Positions 17,874 to 26,106 of a stretch of 64,000 nucleotides of DNA are shown one piece after another. This DNA is from Candidatus Electrothrix communis (GTDB taxonomy: Bacteria > Desulfobacterota > Desulfobulbia > Desulfobulbales > Desulfobulbaceae), in NCBI GenBank assembly GCA_030644725.1, contig CP130629.1, positions 2,391,001-2,455,000 on the forward strand, read 5' to 3'. The stretch's first letter is position 1, and every line of letters begins with the position of its first letter. The notes beneath the pieces are model-generated. The model saw only the letters and a list, made by a program, of their open reading frames with translations. It was not told where the DNA came from and did no database searches. The position numbers and the translations under genes were made by a program.

Positions 17874-18641
17874 TTATAGTAGGGGGGCGTTCTGGATCAT
17901 CTCTTCTACCCGCTGCGCATCCTTGGGGGTATCCACCTCAATGGAGTCATGTCCGGTCAAGACCACCCGAACCCGGTAGCCGTATTCCAAGGCCCGTAAT
18001 TGTTCCAGTTTTTCAAAACGCTCCCATTCTCCTTCTGGCAGGGCCACAAAAGTCAGCAGAAAGCCCTTGCGATAGGCATAAAAGCCGAGATGCTTATAAT
18101 AGGTCGGCTGCACCTTTTCCTCTGGATTACGCTGAAAAGGAACCGGCGAACGGGAAAAATACAGGGCATTCTTATCACAATCAAAGACGGTCTTTACATG
18201 GTTCGGATCCGTGATTTCTTCGGGCCTGATAATCTTATAGATCAAGGTCGACATGGGCAGGGCCGGATCCTCCAGCAGAGGGCTGGCAACCTGCTCAATG
18301 ACCTCGGGCGGAAACAGCGGCTGATCGCCCTGGATATTCACCACCACACTATGCTCTTCTATATGGAGCAGCTCAGCAGCTTCAGCCAGTCGATCCGTGC
18401 CCGAAACATGATCAGACCGGGTCATAACCACCTCACCACCAAAGCCGGTAACAGCCTCGGCTATCCGCTCATCATCCGTGGCCACCACAACACGGGAGAG
18501 CAATTTGGCCTGCCAGGCCCGCTCAACCACATGCTGAATCATGGACTTACCCGCTATCATTGCCAGCGGTTTTCCTTCAAAACGGTTGGAATGGTAACGA
18601 GCCGGAATAATCGCCACCACCTTAGCCGGTGTTGTACTCAT
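17874..18641 (-). CDS. kdsB: 3-deoxy-manno-octulosonate cytidylyltransferase
   Basis: Activates Kdo as CMP-Kdo for lipid A inner-core synthesis, so the cell is Gram-negative with LPS. Motifs: IIPARYHSNRFEGKPLAMI (nucleotide binding), VVVATDDERI, VNIQGDQPL (catalytic, Mg-binding Asp) and HLGFYAYRKGFL. The frame is open further upstream (to 18809) but the extra 56 residues have no family match; the start at MSTTPAKVVAIIPAR (18641) gives the usual length of 255 aa. Confidence 0.95.
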   Translation of the reverse strand: MSTTPAKVVAIIPARYHSNRFEGKPLAMIAGKSMIQHVVERAWQAKLLSRVVVATDDERIAEAVTGFGGEVVMTRSDHVSGTDRLAEAAELLHIEEHSVVVNIQGDQPLFPPEVIEQVASPLLEDPALPMSTLIYKIIRPEEITDPNHVKTVFDCDKNALYFSRSPVPFQRNPEEKVQPTYYKHLGFYAYRKGFLLTFVALPEGEWERFEKLEQLRALEYGYRVRVVLTGHDSIEVDTPKDAQRVEEMIQNAPLL

Positions 18642-18803
18642 CGTATTATATATCCTGACAAGGCAAAAATATTCTGTTGACCTGAGACAGGCCGGAAGAC
18701 ACTTCTGTTCTCTCCCCGCAGGATCGAGCCAGCACCAAAAAAGAAACATTTCACCTTTTTTGCCAGAAAACCGGCCCGTGCAGAAAGACTTCCCTATGAT
18801 ACC

Positions 18804-19228
18804 TTGCACTCAGTGAAATATCAACGTGCAAACTGTGTTAACCACAAGACGATTTACCTTGATACCCATGTCGTGGCCTGGCTGTACAGCGGTGAGCTGT
18901 CCCTGCTCTCAGAAAGAGCCTGTCAACTCATAGAAGAAAATGAACGGCTGATCTCCCCGCTAGTCCTGCTTGAGCTTCAGTATTTGTTTGAAATAAAGAG
19001 AATCACGGTTGAACCGACGGTGATATTTGATTCACTTGCGGAGAGTATAGGGCTGCAAAAATGTCATTCATCTTTTGCACGAGTGATGACGGAAGCAATG
19101 CTGATGTCGTGGACAAGAGATCCGTTTAACAGAATTATATTACCGCCACAGCAGCGGTTCATCAGGCTGTGCTGCTGACAAAGGATCAGATGATCAGGCG
19201 AGAATATGAGCTGGCGGCTTGGGATTGA
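18804..19228 (+). CDS. PIN-domain (VapC-like) protein without antitoxin, frameshifted
   Basis: Reads IYLDTHVVAWLYSGE (first catalytic Asp), SPLVLLELQYLFE (Glu), then TRDPFNRII; after a frame change near 19137-19141 it continues TATAAVHQAVLLTKDQMIRREYELAAWD to the stop at 19228. This is the length and layout of a VapC ribonuclease. The shift could be an extra AT in ATTATATTACC or one lost base. The start is uncertain (TTG at 18804 or a later codon). No antitoxin gene lies beside it: kdsB is divergent upstream and the next TA pair is on the other strand. Confidence 0.7.
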
Positions 19229-19311
19229 ATTTCACACCATCCACACCTCATGGCCCGATTGGTGCTTTCCCCGAACAGACATCGCACTGATTCCGTCTGC
19301 CCAGGACGATT

Positions 19312-19581
19312 TCATTTATAGGCATTCCGCCGATGCTGTATATCCACGACAACAACGATCACTTTATTCTCCTCAAGGAGATAAAAAAGGCGGTAATTTC
19401 CAATCCTGAAACGATAATATTCCGACAGATCGCCTTTCAGTTTTTTGATATTCGCGCCAAAGTACGGATTTTTTCGGAGCTGGGGATAGACAGTATTTTT
19501 TATCTTCGCGTACAGAGACGGATCAATTTTCTTTTTGCGTTTCTCAAATTTTTTAGATTCCGCTATGCTGAACTCAAACAA
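19312..19581 (-). CDS. RelE/ParE-superfamily toxin
   Basis: About 89 aa from the TTG at 19581: FEFSIAESKKFEKRKKKIDPSLYAKI, NPYFGANIKKLKGDL, YYRFRIGNYRLFYLLEENKVIVVVVDIQHRRNAYK. The pattern L-KG-l..YRfRiGnYRl.Y...... v.v..i.HR is that of RelE/ParE toxins, which cut mRNA on the ribosome or act on gyrase. It overlaps the antitoxin stop by 8 nt, and AGGAG inside the antitoxin end serves as its ribosome site. Intact here; the second copy (27745) is truncated by an IS. Confidence 0.85.
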   Translation of the reverse strand: MFEFSIAESKKFEKRKKKIDPSLYAKIKNTVYPQLRKNPYFGANIKKLKGDLSEYYRFRIGNYRLFYLLEENKVIVVVVDIQHRRNAYK

Positions 19582-19810
19582 GAGTGTATTCTCCTCGTTC
19601 AAGCTCCTTGATTCCGTCCTTTAGATTTTGTACCAGCTCGGTATCATGAAGAATTTCGTCCATTTCATCATTGTCAACATACTGCGCAGAGGAAAGGTAC
19701 TGCATTACAGCAAACTCTATAAAGTTGGAAAGATTCCTTTTCTGCCCATCCGCTGCTGTTTTTATTATCCGGTAGACCGTATCATCAACCCGCATAGTCA
19801 CTGTTTTCAT
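19574..19810 (-). CDS. Antitoxin partner of the RelE-like toxin
   Basis: A 78-aa protein, MKTVTMRVDDTVYRIIKTAADGQKRNLSNFIEFAVMQYL, a ribbon-helix-helix DNA-binding N-terminus (CopG/RelB type), followed by an acidic tail that ends ELERGEYTLV. It should repress its own promoter and wrap the toxin. AGGAGAAC precedes the ATG. An inverted repeat ATGAATAAATggtattcaAATTTATTCAT lies directly upstream (19838-19867) and is a good operator candidate. Confidence 0.85.
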   Translation of the reverse strand: MKTVTMRVDDTVYRIIKTAADGQKRNLSNFIEFAVMQYLSSAQYVDNDEMDEILHDTELVQNLKDGIKELERGEYTLV

Positions 19811-19837
19811 GATTGTTCTCCTTTTAACGAAATCTTT

Positions 19838-19867
19838 ATGAATAAATGGTATTCAAATTTATTCATA
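19838..19867. promoter_or_regulatory. Inverted repeat operator upstream of the RelE-type module
   Basis: ATGAATAAAT-8 nt-ATTTATTCAT, a 10-bp perfect inverted repeat just before the antitoxin ATG (minus strand), as expected for binding of a ribbon-helix-helix antitoxin dimer. An identical copy stands at about 28117-28146 in the duplicated block. Confidence 0.6.
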
Positions 19868-20042
19868 AAGTCAAGATGTCTCTGCAAACGGTAACACACA
19901 GACATTCCCGATGTTGCACGCAAATCGTCACGAAATAGGCCCCGCCCGTGAATAATCGTCATTACGCAGACGGATGGAACGGTGGTGGTGGGTGTCCGGG
20001 GTTGTATGTCATGGTTCATGCGATGCGGCATGAATGGTGCGT

Positions 20043-20214
20043 TGTAAGGGCACGGCGCGCCGTGTCCCTACCGAATAATCACCCCGGCCCGTGCATTATC
20101 GTCATTACGCAGGCACGTAGGGCTTGATTGAGTACAACGAAATAAGACAATCCGAGCAAAGAACCGTCTGCTTTCGTTGCACTCAAGCGGACCTACCTGG
20201 CTGAATTAATTCTA
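20043..20214. repeat. Palindromic repeat cluster (families A and B)
   Basis: A palindrome GTAAGGGCACGGCGCGCCGTGTCCCTAC at 20045-20072 and a family-B inverted repeat from GTAGGGCTTGATTGAGT (about 20117) to CACTCAAGCGGACCTAC (about 20198), whose arms pair imperfectly (TTGATTGAGTACAACGAAA with TTTCGTTGCACTCAAGC). The 19868-20234 spacer holds no gene. Confidence 0.8.
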
Positions 20215-20234
20215 CTCTGACCCTGTTTTTTTCG

Positions 20235-20639
20235 CTATTTCCCGGATACGTGGAATATCAGTCCGTCAACCTGCTTAAAATGTTTATCCATTGTGTAAAT
20301 CGGTAAACCGTGTTGGAGGGAGACCGCAGCAATCCAGATGTCATTGGTAGGAATCGGGGTGCCTTTTTTTCTGAGATGGTGCTGCACAGAGCTGTACTGT
20401 TCGGCAGTGTCTTCGACCACCGGATACAGCATCACTCGCGGCGAATCAAGAAAGGCGACAAGTTCCCGACGGTTTTTCTGCTCTCTGTTTCCTGACTTGA
20501 AACCGGAAAGGAGCTCGCCGACTGATATGGAGGAAAAGCCGATGTGTGGAACCCTACGGAGGGTGTCAACAACTGCGGCATTCCCCCGCATGGCTTCGGA
20601 GTAAATATTGGTGTCGATCAAAATGCCGTTCACTGCCAC
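20235..20639 (-). CDS. vapC: VapC-family PIN-domain toxin
   Basis: A 134-aa ribonuclease toxin with the PIN acidic set: D9 (ILIDTNIYSE), E42 (SVGELLSGF), D100 (IPTNDIWIAA) and D118 (YTMDKHF). It overlaps its antitoxin gene by 10 nt and is cotranscribed with it. A second copy at 28513 is frameshifted. Confidence 0.9.
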   Translation of the reverse strand: MAVNGILIDTNIYSEAMRGNAAVVDTLRRVPHIGFSSISVGELLSGFKSGNREQKNRRELVAFLDSPRVMLYPVVEDTAEQYSSVQHHLRKKGTPIPTNDIWIAAVSLQHGLPIYTMDKHFKQVDGLIFHVSGK

Positions 20640-20890
20640 AGCTCCGGGTCAATCCGCCTTTCCGAGCTGATCGTCCCCTGAATTTCACTGAACTCCTCTT
20701 CTGACCAGGAACCGAAAAGATGATCCAGGTCGTCATATTCCTTACTGAACTTTTTCTCTTTTTCAAGACCGACGTGTTTTTTCAGGGTGTCGAGAATAAA
20801 CTGATTCACACTTGTCCGTGCTTTCGCAGCCTGCTGCTTGAGCAGGGCTGTGAGCTGTTCATCGACTTCCTGGATTGAAATTGATCCCAT
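20630..20890 (-). CDS. vapB: VapB-type antitoxin
   Basis: An 86-aa protein, MGSISIQEVDEQLTALLKQQAAKARTSVNQFILDTLKKHVG, a ribbon-helix-helix-like N-terminus and an acidic/aromatic C-terminus (LDHLFGSWSEEEF) that would bind the PIN toxin. The start at 20890 is set by GGAGG six bases upstream; a longer reading (MMTEETM) is less likely. Confidence 0.85.
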   Translation of the reverse strand: MGSISIQEVDEQLTALLKQQAAKARTSVNQFILDTLKKHVGLEKEKKFSKEYDDLDHLFGSWSEEEFSEIQGTISSERRIDPELWQ

Positions 20891-21087
20891 AGTTTCCTCC
20901 GTCATCATGTTTGCAGTGCTTTGAAGAAATTGCAAATTTATTTTACGCCTGCATGCAGGACGTGTCAAGAGGATTGCCGAACAGGCATTCCCGGCCTGCA
21001 AAAATCGTAATTGCGCAGGCGGATGGAACGGCGGTGGTGGATGTCGGGGTTGTATGACATGGCGAATTATTGGATACACCGTGGTTT

Positions 21088-21125
21088 CGTAGGGGCAGAC
21101 CCATGTGTCTGCCCTGGTTGGATTA
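21088..21125. repeat. Half of a family A repeat
   Basis: CGTAGGGGCAGACCCATGTGTCTGCCC then GGTTGGATTAACC. First arm of the two-hairpin element, without the closing arm. Also present in the duplicate at about 29366. The remaining 20891-21173 sequence is mosaic repeat with no gene. Confidence 0.65.
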
Positions 21126-21173
21126 ACCGGGGTGGTCGAATATTCGGAAAACGTGGTCTGTCCCCTATTCCAA

Positions 21174-21879
21174 CTGTGGAAGGAAGAAAACTGTAGGAGG
21201 CGGAAAAGGCAATCGGAAAGGCACACCGCAAGGTGGCGTGATCTCACCATTGCTGGCCAACTGCTACCTGCATATTCTGGATCGTGTATGGCAACGACGC
21301 AACCTCAAGTACAAGCTGGGGGCACATATTGTCCGTTATGCGGATGATTTTGTAGTGATGTGTCGAGGCGATGTAGAGAAACCAATGGAAGTGGTGCATG
21401 ATGTGTTGAAACGGCTTGATCTTACACTCAATGAGGACAAGACGCACGTCGTAGACGCCGCTGAAACAGGTTTCGATTTTCTTGGTTTTACAATTCAGAT
21501 GAGTCGGGGTGCTCGAAGTGGTAAACCGTATCCTAATGTTCGACCGTCAGATAAGTCGCTGAAGAAAGTTAAAGCGAGGTTGACGGAGCTGACAGACAGG
21601 AAGCTGACCTGCATCCCTTTGAGTGATGTGGTGGGTAATGTAAACCGTAGCCTTCGTGGCTGGGTGAACTATTTCCATTTTCGTAACTCAAGTAAGGCGA
21701 TGAGCAAGGCCAGGCAACATGCGGAAGATCGATTGCGAGTTCACCTGATGAAGCGCCACAAGGTCAGGGGCAGAAAAGCGGCTCTATGCCGTTTTCCCTA
21801 CCATGACCTTTATAAGCGCTATGGGCTGTACAAGGTTTCCGGGAAAGCGGGGTGGAGAACGGCGCATGCCTCGGTATGA
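21174..21879 (+). pseudogene. ltrA: Group II intron reverse transcriptase/maturase, 5' truncated
   Basis: The frame is open from the duplication junction without a start. Residues KGNRKGTPQGGVISPLLANCYLH and VRYADDFVVMC (the catalytic YADD) are RT domains 4-5; FDFLGFTI is domain 6-7; the maturase region SLRGWVNYFHFRNSSKAMSKA and the terminal PYHDLYKRYGLYKV follow. The N-terminal RT domains 0-3 are missing, so it cannot work alone. Intron RNA domain V follows directly. Confidence 0.88.
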
Positions 21880-21890
21880 AGAGCATCGGA

Positions 21891-21924
21891 AAGCCGTGTG
21901 CGGGAAAACCGCACGCACGGTTTG
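21891..21924 (+). ncRNA. Group II intron domain V
   Basis: AGCCGTGTGCGGGAAAACCG followed by CACGCACGGTTTG folds into the conserved domain V hairpin: AGCCGTGTGC (with AGC-type catalytic triad), GAAAA loop and GCACGCACGGTT. It stands shortly after the RT stop, the normal order, so this is the 3' end of a 5'-truncated intron. Nothing else is seen between 21925 and 22030. Confidence 0.75.
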
Positions 21925-22029
21925 ATGAGGGAGCATTGAGGAAGTAAGTTCCTGGTACACGTAGTAGCCGCGTGCGGCGAGGCGTTTGTAAAAGGGCCGG
22001 GACTACTGCTGAATCAGTGCTCTACTCTA

Positions 22030-22400
22030 CCCAATTACTCACGTTGGAAGTATGGTCACAGACCTTCTCCAACCGCTCCGGCTTTTGCACTGCCTACCGG
22101 AGGTCGCTGAGATCTCCCGGTTCTCGAACATAGAGCGTCCACGCATGCACAGGTTCTCACGACTCCGCAGGGCCGGGGAGCAGCTAGCTGATTTACGCCG
22201 CTTCCCGTGTTGCCTTCCCAACCAGACCACGCGGTCGGCACCCTGATTGCGGTAATTTCGGAACTCAATGGCCGGCCTACGCTTCCCCTGTCAACGCTTC
22301 GCCGCATCCTCGCGGAATACCGACGCATGACTCGGGGCCATAATGGAGCAGCTTCTCCTTTTATGTAGGGCTCTTTCATCCCCTACTCTATGCCGGTTTA
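22030..22400 (-). ncRNA. Probable 5' region of a group II intron (opposite strand)
   Basis: The minus strand contains the sequence often mis-annotated as small proteins beginning MKEPYIKG upstream of group II intron maturases (here an ORF at 22056-22379). Its GC-rich, hairpin-dense composition (for example GCTAGCTGCTCCCCGG, GGCCGGCC) fits ribozyme domains I-III. It faces the opposite way to the maturase fragment at 21174, so the two cannot be one intact intron. Recognition is from memory of such sequences and needs a covariance-model search. Confidence 0.45.
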
Positions 22401-22800
22401 TCCCGGCGCTTTCGCTCTGACCCTAATTTACTTTATTCTCATTGACATGTTTTGCATATTTCCTATATAAAAAAAGAAGGGTCGTCAGATTGTCAATAAG
22501 AAGTAGGTGAGCAAAAAGATTTAAACAAAAGAAATCTGAATGAATCTCCTATTTACAGGTAACTCGCCGACTCAAAATGTTAAATTTTTTATGGCTACCT
22601 ACTTAACATGAACACTACTGGTCCCGGATGAAAAATGAGAATAAGTATCGATATTGAATTTGATCGTCTATACTTTCAATGGCACTGGGTTCCTACCATT
22701 CTAACATCCTCAAAAAGCGCAACTTGTTGTATTGTTTTGATACCAGCTAGGACAATATGATGTGTGTCGGAATAGTGCGAGCCCAGTACCCTTTCAATCA
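22401..22800. other. Gene-free stretch before the PEGA lipoprotein
   Basis: AT-rich with no ORF of note. No promoter stands out. AAGGAGG at 22801-22807 is the ribosome site for the next gene. Confidence 0.4.
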
Positions 22801-22813
22801 AAGGAGGATAAAA

Positions 22814-23532
22814 ATGAAATTAAGTCTTAGGACGTTGTTGCTAGGTTTGCTATCTTGGCTAACATTGTGTTTTTGTCTGGCTGTGGCCCTGTCAGCGGTG
22901 GTGCTGGAATATCAATTCACTCAAACCCTTCTGGTGCGTTTGTGGAAGTGGATGGCATGAATGTCGGAACTGCTCCCGTGACGTATAATTTTATCTGGGA
23001 CGTCACACCGAACTACATTGTAAAAGCTACCAAAGATGGATACGTTGATTGGGAGGAAACTGTCGGCGTACACCATATCAAGGGTGGTAAATTACAAATT
23101 GTTCTCAAAGCAGATCCGTCTTTTGGTGTCACTGCGGGTTCGCAGGCAACAAACAAGTGGTTGCGTATCCCAACCAATAAAAATATCAGCGAATCCGATT
23201 TATGGCAAAAAATGGTTGACTCTGTGACTAGCAATTACGACAGCATAGAACAGATTGATTCAGAGTCGGGTTATATGCGCAGCATCTACAAAACCCAAAC
23301 GTTTAAGATGGGCGGCAACAGTATCTTCATAATTCGCACACAATTTATCTGTGCTGTTTCCAATCGAAGTCCATTGGTTTACAAGGTAAAAATATCGTCA
23401 CAAAAATATCAATCATCGTCGGGCGGTATTCGTGATTTTGACGATATACCGGAAGGAATGTGGAAACCACATAATCGTGTGTTTAAATCTGATAAGGATA
23501 TGCTTGAAGAGCTGCTCCATCGCTTGCAGTGA
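22814..23532 (+). CDS. PEGA-domain lipoprotein (frameshift in signal peptide)
   Basis: AAGGAGG lies 7 nt before the ATG. The start MKLSLRTLLLG is in another frame from the lipobox LSGC and mature protein; one extra T in GGTTTG (near 22848) would give a continuous signal GFAILANIVFLSGC. Mature residues ISIHSNPSGAFVEVDGMNVGTAPVTYNF form a PEGA domain, a small beta domain of surface proteins. The remaining about 150 residues were not recognised. Predicted outer- or inner-membrane lipoprotein. The downstream Tat protein gene is 88 nt away and may be cotranscribed. Confidence 0.72.
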
Positions 23533-23619
23533 CGATGTAGCCGGTCAGATGGCTTTTTGAAGCTGCGAGAGGTTGTCAAGCTGTTGTTTGTCCTATGTGA
23601 ATAAAAAAAGGAGGGGCTT

Positions 23620-24221
23620 ATGAACTCGAACGAGACAGGAACAAAAAAAAATGATTTCTTTTCTGACAAACAAAGGTCACGGCGTGACATACTCAAGAAG
23701 GCTTTAGTTGGAACAGGTGCTGTGACTGCTCTTCATGCATTGCCGACCAAATGGATAGCTCCAAAAATTGATTTTTTGTTTTACCAGCCCATGCGCAGAC
23801 GAGTCCAGTTGAGGAGAACCAACAACAGGAGAACCAGCAGCAGGAGGAAAGCAGTTGCGACGAGTTGATATTTAGGATGAAGAACGAGTCAAATGTCGAT
23901 ATCACAGTAACATGCGAACTTTTAGGGCTATCCGGGGATCTCATGAGGCAGGGTGCTGCTATACAGAGGCGTTTACCTAAGCCGGTCAGTGGCCCTTACT
24001 TTTATTCAGGATTATCCACCTCGACCACTATAGGATTCGCTGAAAAAGTCGAATTTACATTATGTGATGGCACCACACATCAGCTTAATAAAACCAAGCG
24101 ATGTCTGTTGGGGATCAACACAACTTTTGCAGGTGAGGCTTCAGAGTTCGATAATGTTTACATGTATACTGTACGGTGGACCAACCAATGCGAGAAAAAC
24201 GGTGAGGTGGGTAATGGATAA
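23620..24221 (+). CDS. Tat-exported protein of unknown function (frameshift)
   Basis: AGGAGG precedes the ATG. The N-terminus has a twin-arginine motif SRRDILKKALVGTGAVTAL. One missing T near 23780 splits the gene; restoring it gives DFLFLPAHAQTSPVEENQQQ, a signal peptide ending AHA then a Gln/Glu-rich linker with three near-identical ENQQQ units, then about 115 residues (LIFRMKNESNVDITVTCELL... GFAEKVEFTLCDGTTHQL...VRWTNQCE) with several cysteines and a beta-rich look. The family was not recognised. The Tat signal suggests folding or cofactor loading before export. Confidence 0.65.
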
Positions 24222-24482
24222 TGAGGAGAGAGGGTGACCATGTATTGGCATGCCTGCTGTTTGGGCAGACACACGCCTTTTTGTTGCTGCGGTTAATTAA
24301 AAATATCAAAAACAAGTTGCCAGCTACAGCGTTGTAATTGCAAGTCACGCAGTTAAGCGTACTGTACACTTGAAAAGTTCCCCTGGCATAAAAACAGCAG
24401 GCAGCGTCTACAAGTGGTAACTTGTTTTTTTGTAATAAGTTTGAGTCGCTGGCAACGTCGATTTCTTTGAACTCGGATTGTT
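24222..24482. other. Short gene-free region between convergent genes
   Basis: Separates the plus-strand Tat protein gene from the minus-strand PqqD gene. The segment GTTGCCAGC...GCTGGCAAC (about 24317 and 24449) forms a distant inverted repeat. No terminator with a clear T tract is visible. Confidence 0.35.
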
Positions 24483-24767
24483 TTATAAAATCTCTATACT
24501 GTTAATACTGAGGAGCTGTTGGAGTATTTCTTTAATGTCAGAATGAATATCAATGTTGTCCTGCGGGAAAGCATCCTGAAAAAGAGCTAAAATTTCATCG
24601 ACTGTACGCCGTCCGTCACATAATCCCCAAAGAATTGATGCCGTTTGATTTAAATAGACAGTTTGTGTTTTTTGAAAATGATATAATATAAAATCATTGT
24701 CAATCTCTTCCAGGTAATAATCTGGTTTTCGTTTCGGCTTCCCTGTCGATGGTATTTTTATTGTCAT
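24483..24767 (-). CDS. PqqD-family peptide-binding protein
   Basis: A 94-aa protein starting MTIKIPSTGKPKRKPDYYLEEIDNDFILYH, then VYLNQTASILWGLCDGRRTVDEILALFQ, the PqqD/RRE winged-helix pattern that binds precursor peptides for modifying enzymes. The frame is open further upstream but overlaps the next gene; the ATG at 24767 gives the family length. It forms an operon with the nucleotidyltransferase gene (18-nt gap). No radical SAM enzyme or obvious precursor peptide lies nearby, so its partner is unknown. Confidence 0.78.
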   Translation of the reverse strand: MTIKIPSTGKPKRKPDYYLEEIDNDFILYHFQKTQTVYLNQTASILWGLCDGRRTVDEILALFQDAFPQDNIDIHSDIKEILQQLLSINSIEIL

Positions 24768-24784
24768 ATCGAGTTGTTGCCTTT

Positions 24785-26038
24785 TTATTGTTTCTTGAAA
24801 TATTCTTTTCCGTATCGGACGAGCCATTGCACAATCTGCCATGGATGATAGATGTAGCGATACCAAAGCCGCTGAGTAATTCCACCTGCTCCATAATGGA
24901 GACACACCCACCATTCCGAAGGAAAAAAAGCGTCTCTCACAATATCCCAGTTGTTTTTTCCCTGTTGTCGCTGCGCAGCTACTTTTGCACATGGCCACCC
25001 GTGAAAATACTCTCCAGCTTTATTAGGAGCAGCTTGGACAGGAAGTTTAATCTCCTGAAGAAGAGCATTAGACCAGGGGGTCAGACAATGGAGTAATGGA
25101 AGAATGTTCCAGACTTGCGGATAGTACTGTTGAAGGTGTTTCCAGTCAATCTCCGTTATATATTTTTCAATTATACTCACCAGGTCAGCAACAGCAATTA
25201 AACGAAACGGCTCAAAAAATGCTGGAAATCCTAAGGTATGCCGATAAATATGCCACAACATATCTTCATGACCCAATGTATATGCGGGAACCTCATTGAC
25301 AGAAAACGAATATACTGATTTCCTAAGATCGTCAAATGTTACTGAAGGGTAATGTTGATGCTCTGGAAACAAGTGATGATGTATTTCCACGCTGACCAAA
25401 AGCCCGTCCGTCATCTGAGTCGCGTTCGTGAGGTGATGATGATTGCTGGGTAAATATGAAGATAGACCGAGCGGAGCCTTGAAACCTAACTCGGCAAGTG
25501 CAGTTTGAGCTTGTAAAGCATCATGAGGTCTCACCAGCAGGTCAATATCACGCATAGGGCGTAATCCCGCCTGAGGATAAACTGTATTCGCCAAAGCTGC
25601 TCCTTTCAGCACTAAGACTTCAATTCCAATCTGATCAAAATGCTGCAGGATTTCACTTAATGACCGCATTCGAATAGCATTTGCCCGACGATGTTTTATA
25701 AAAAGGGTATGCAAGGATCTGTAAGCATGTTTTGGAATGGATATTTTACCTTCCTCTACATGCTTATACAGCAGGGGGGAAATTCCGTATCTCTCCGCCT
25801 GATTAACTATATAAGTCCAATTGGTTACTTTATGAGCATGTTCGGCGATCAGAATAGACCTATCCCGGTCTCCTGCAGCACAGGCGCAACAGGATAGCAA
25901 GGGATTGATAAAATATTCAGTTTTTTTTCTGAAGATTATCTTCATATATCGGCTCGCTGCTTTTCGTGCGATATTTATTATAACCTGGATCCGTGACGCT
26001 AATGTAATAAAAATCAATAGAAAAATCAACAGGATCAT
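24785..26038 (-). CDS. Nucleotidyltransferase-family protein (NTP_transf_5 type)
   Basis: Up to 417 aa; a later start at 25945 (MKIIFRKKTEYFINPLLSCC) is possible. The core motif VLKGAALANTVYPQAGLRPMRDIDLLV carries the G-x and DxD residues of the polymerase-beta-like nucleotidyltransferase fold; HHHLFPEH and a Trp-rich C-terminus follow. Such proteins often sit beside PqqD-like genes in peptide or exopolysaccharide clusters of deltaproteobacteria. The upstream region is cut by an IS element 70 nt away, so the cluster may have lost its first genes. Confidence 0.75.
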   Translation of the reverse strand: MILLIFLLIFITLASRIQVIINIARKAASRYMKIIFRKKTEYFINPLLSCCACAAGDRDRSILIAEHAHKVTNWTYIVNQAERYGISPLLYKHVEEGKISIPKHAYRSLHTLFIKHRRANAIRMRSLSEILQHFDQIGIEVLVLKGAALANTVYPQAGLRPMRDIDLLVRPHDALQAQTALAELGFKAPLGLSSYLPSNHHHLTNATQMTDGLLVSVEIHHHLFPEHQHYPSVTFDDLRKSVYSFSVNEVPAYTLGHEDMLWHIYRHTLGFPAFFEPFRLIAVADLVSIIEKYITEIDWKHLQQYYPQVWNILPLLHCLTPWSNALLQEIKLPVQAAPNKAGEYFHGWPCAKVAAQRQQGKNNWDIVRDAFFPSEWWVCLHYGAGGITQRLWYRYIYHPWQIVQWLVRYGKEYFKKQ

Positions 26039-26106
26039 CTATGATAAGTAACGTCAAGAGGAAAACGGAGATTCCCTGTGTCCCTGACCACCTCAGTGCA
26101 TTTTTT

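Larger units (their letters stand above)
19467..21173. repeat. 1.7-kb duplicated block, copy 1 (two TA modules)
   Basis: Matches 27745-29450 almost base for base, apart from a few substitutions and run-length differences (for example seven versus six T near 20353/28644 and 20226/28505). It carries most of the RelE-type toxin, its antitoxin, spacer repeats and the VapC/VapB pair. It ends at CCTATTCCAA, where this copy joins a group II intron fragment and copy 2 joins other repeats. Confidence 0.93.

Noticed and set aside
22056..22379. Minus-strand 107-aa protein MKEPYIKGEAA...
   Set aside because: Proteins of this type come from translating the 5' region of group II introns; treated as intron RNA.
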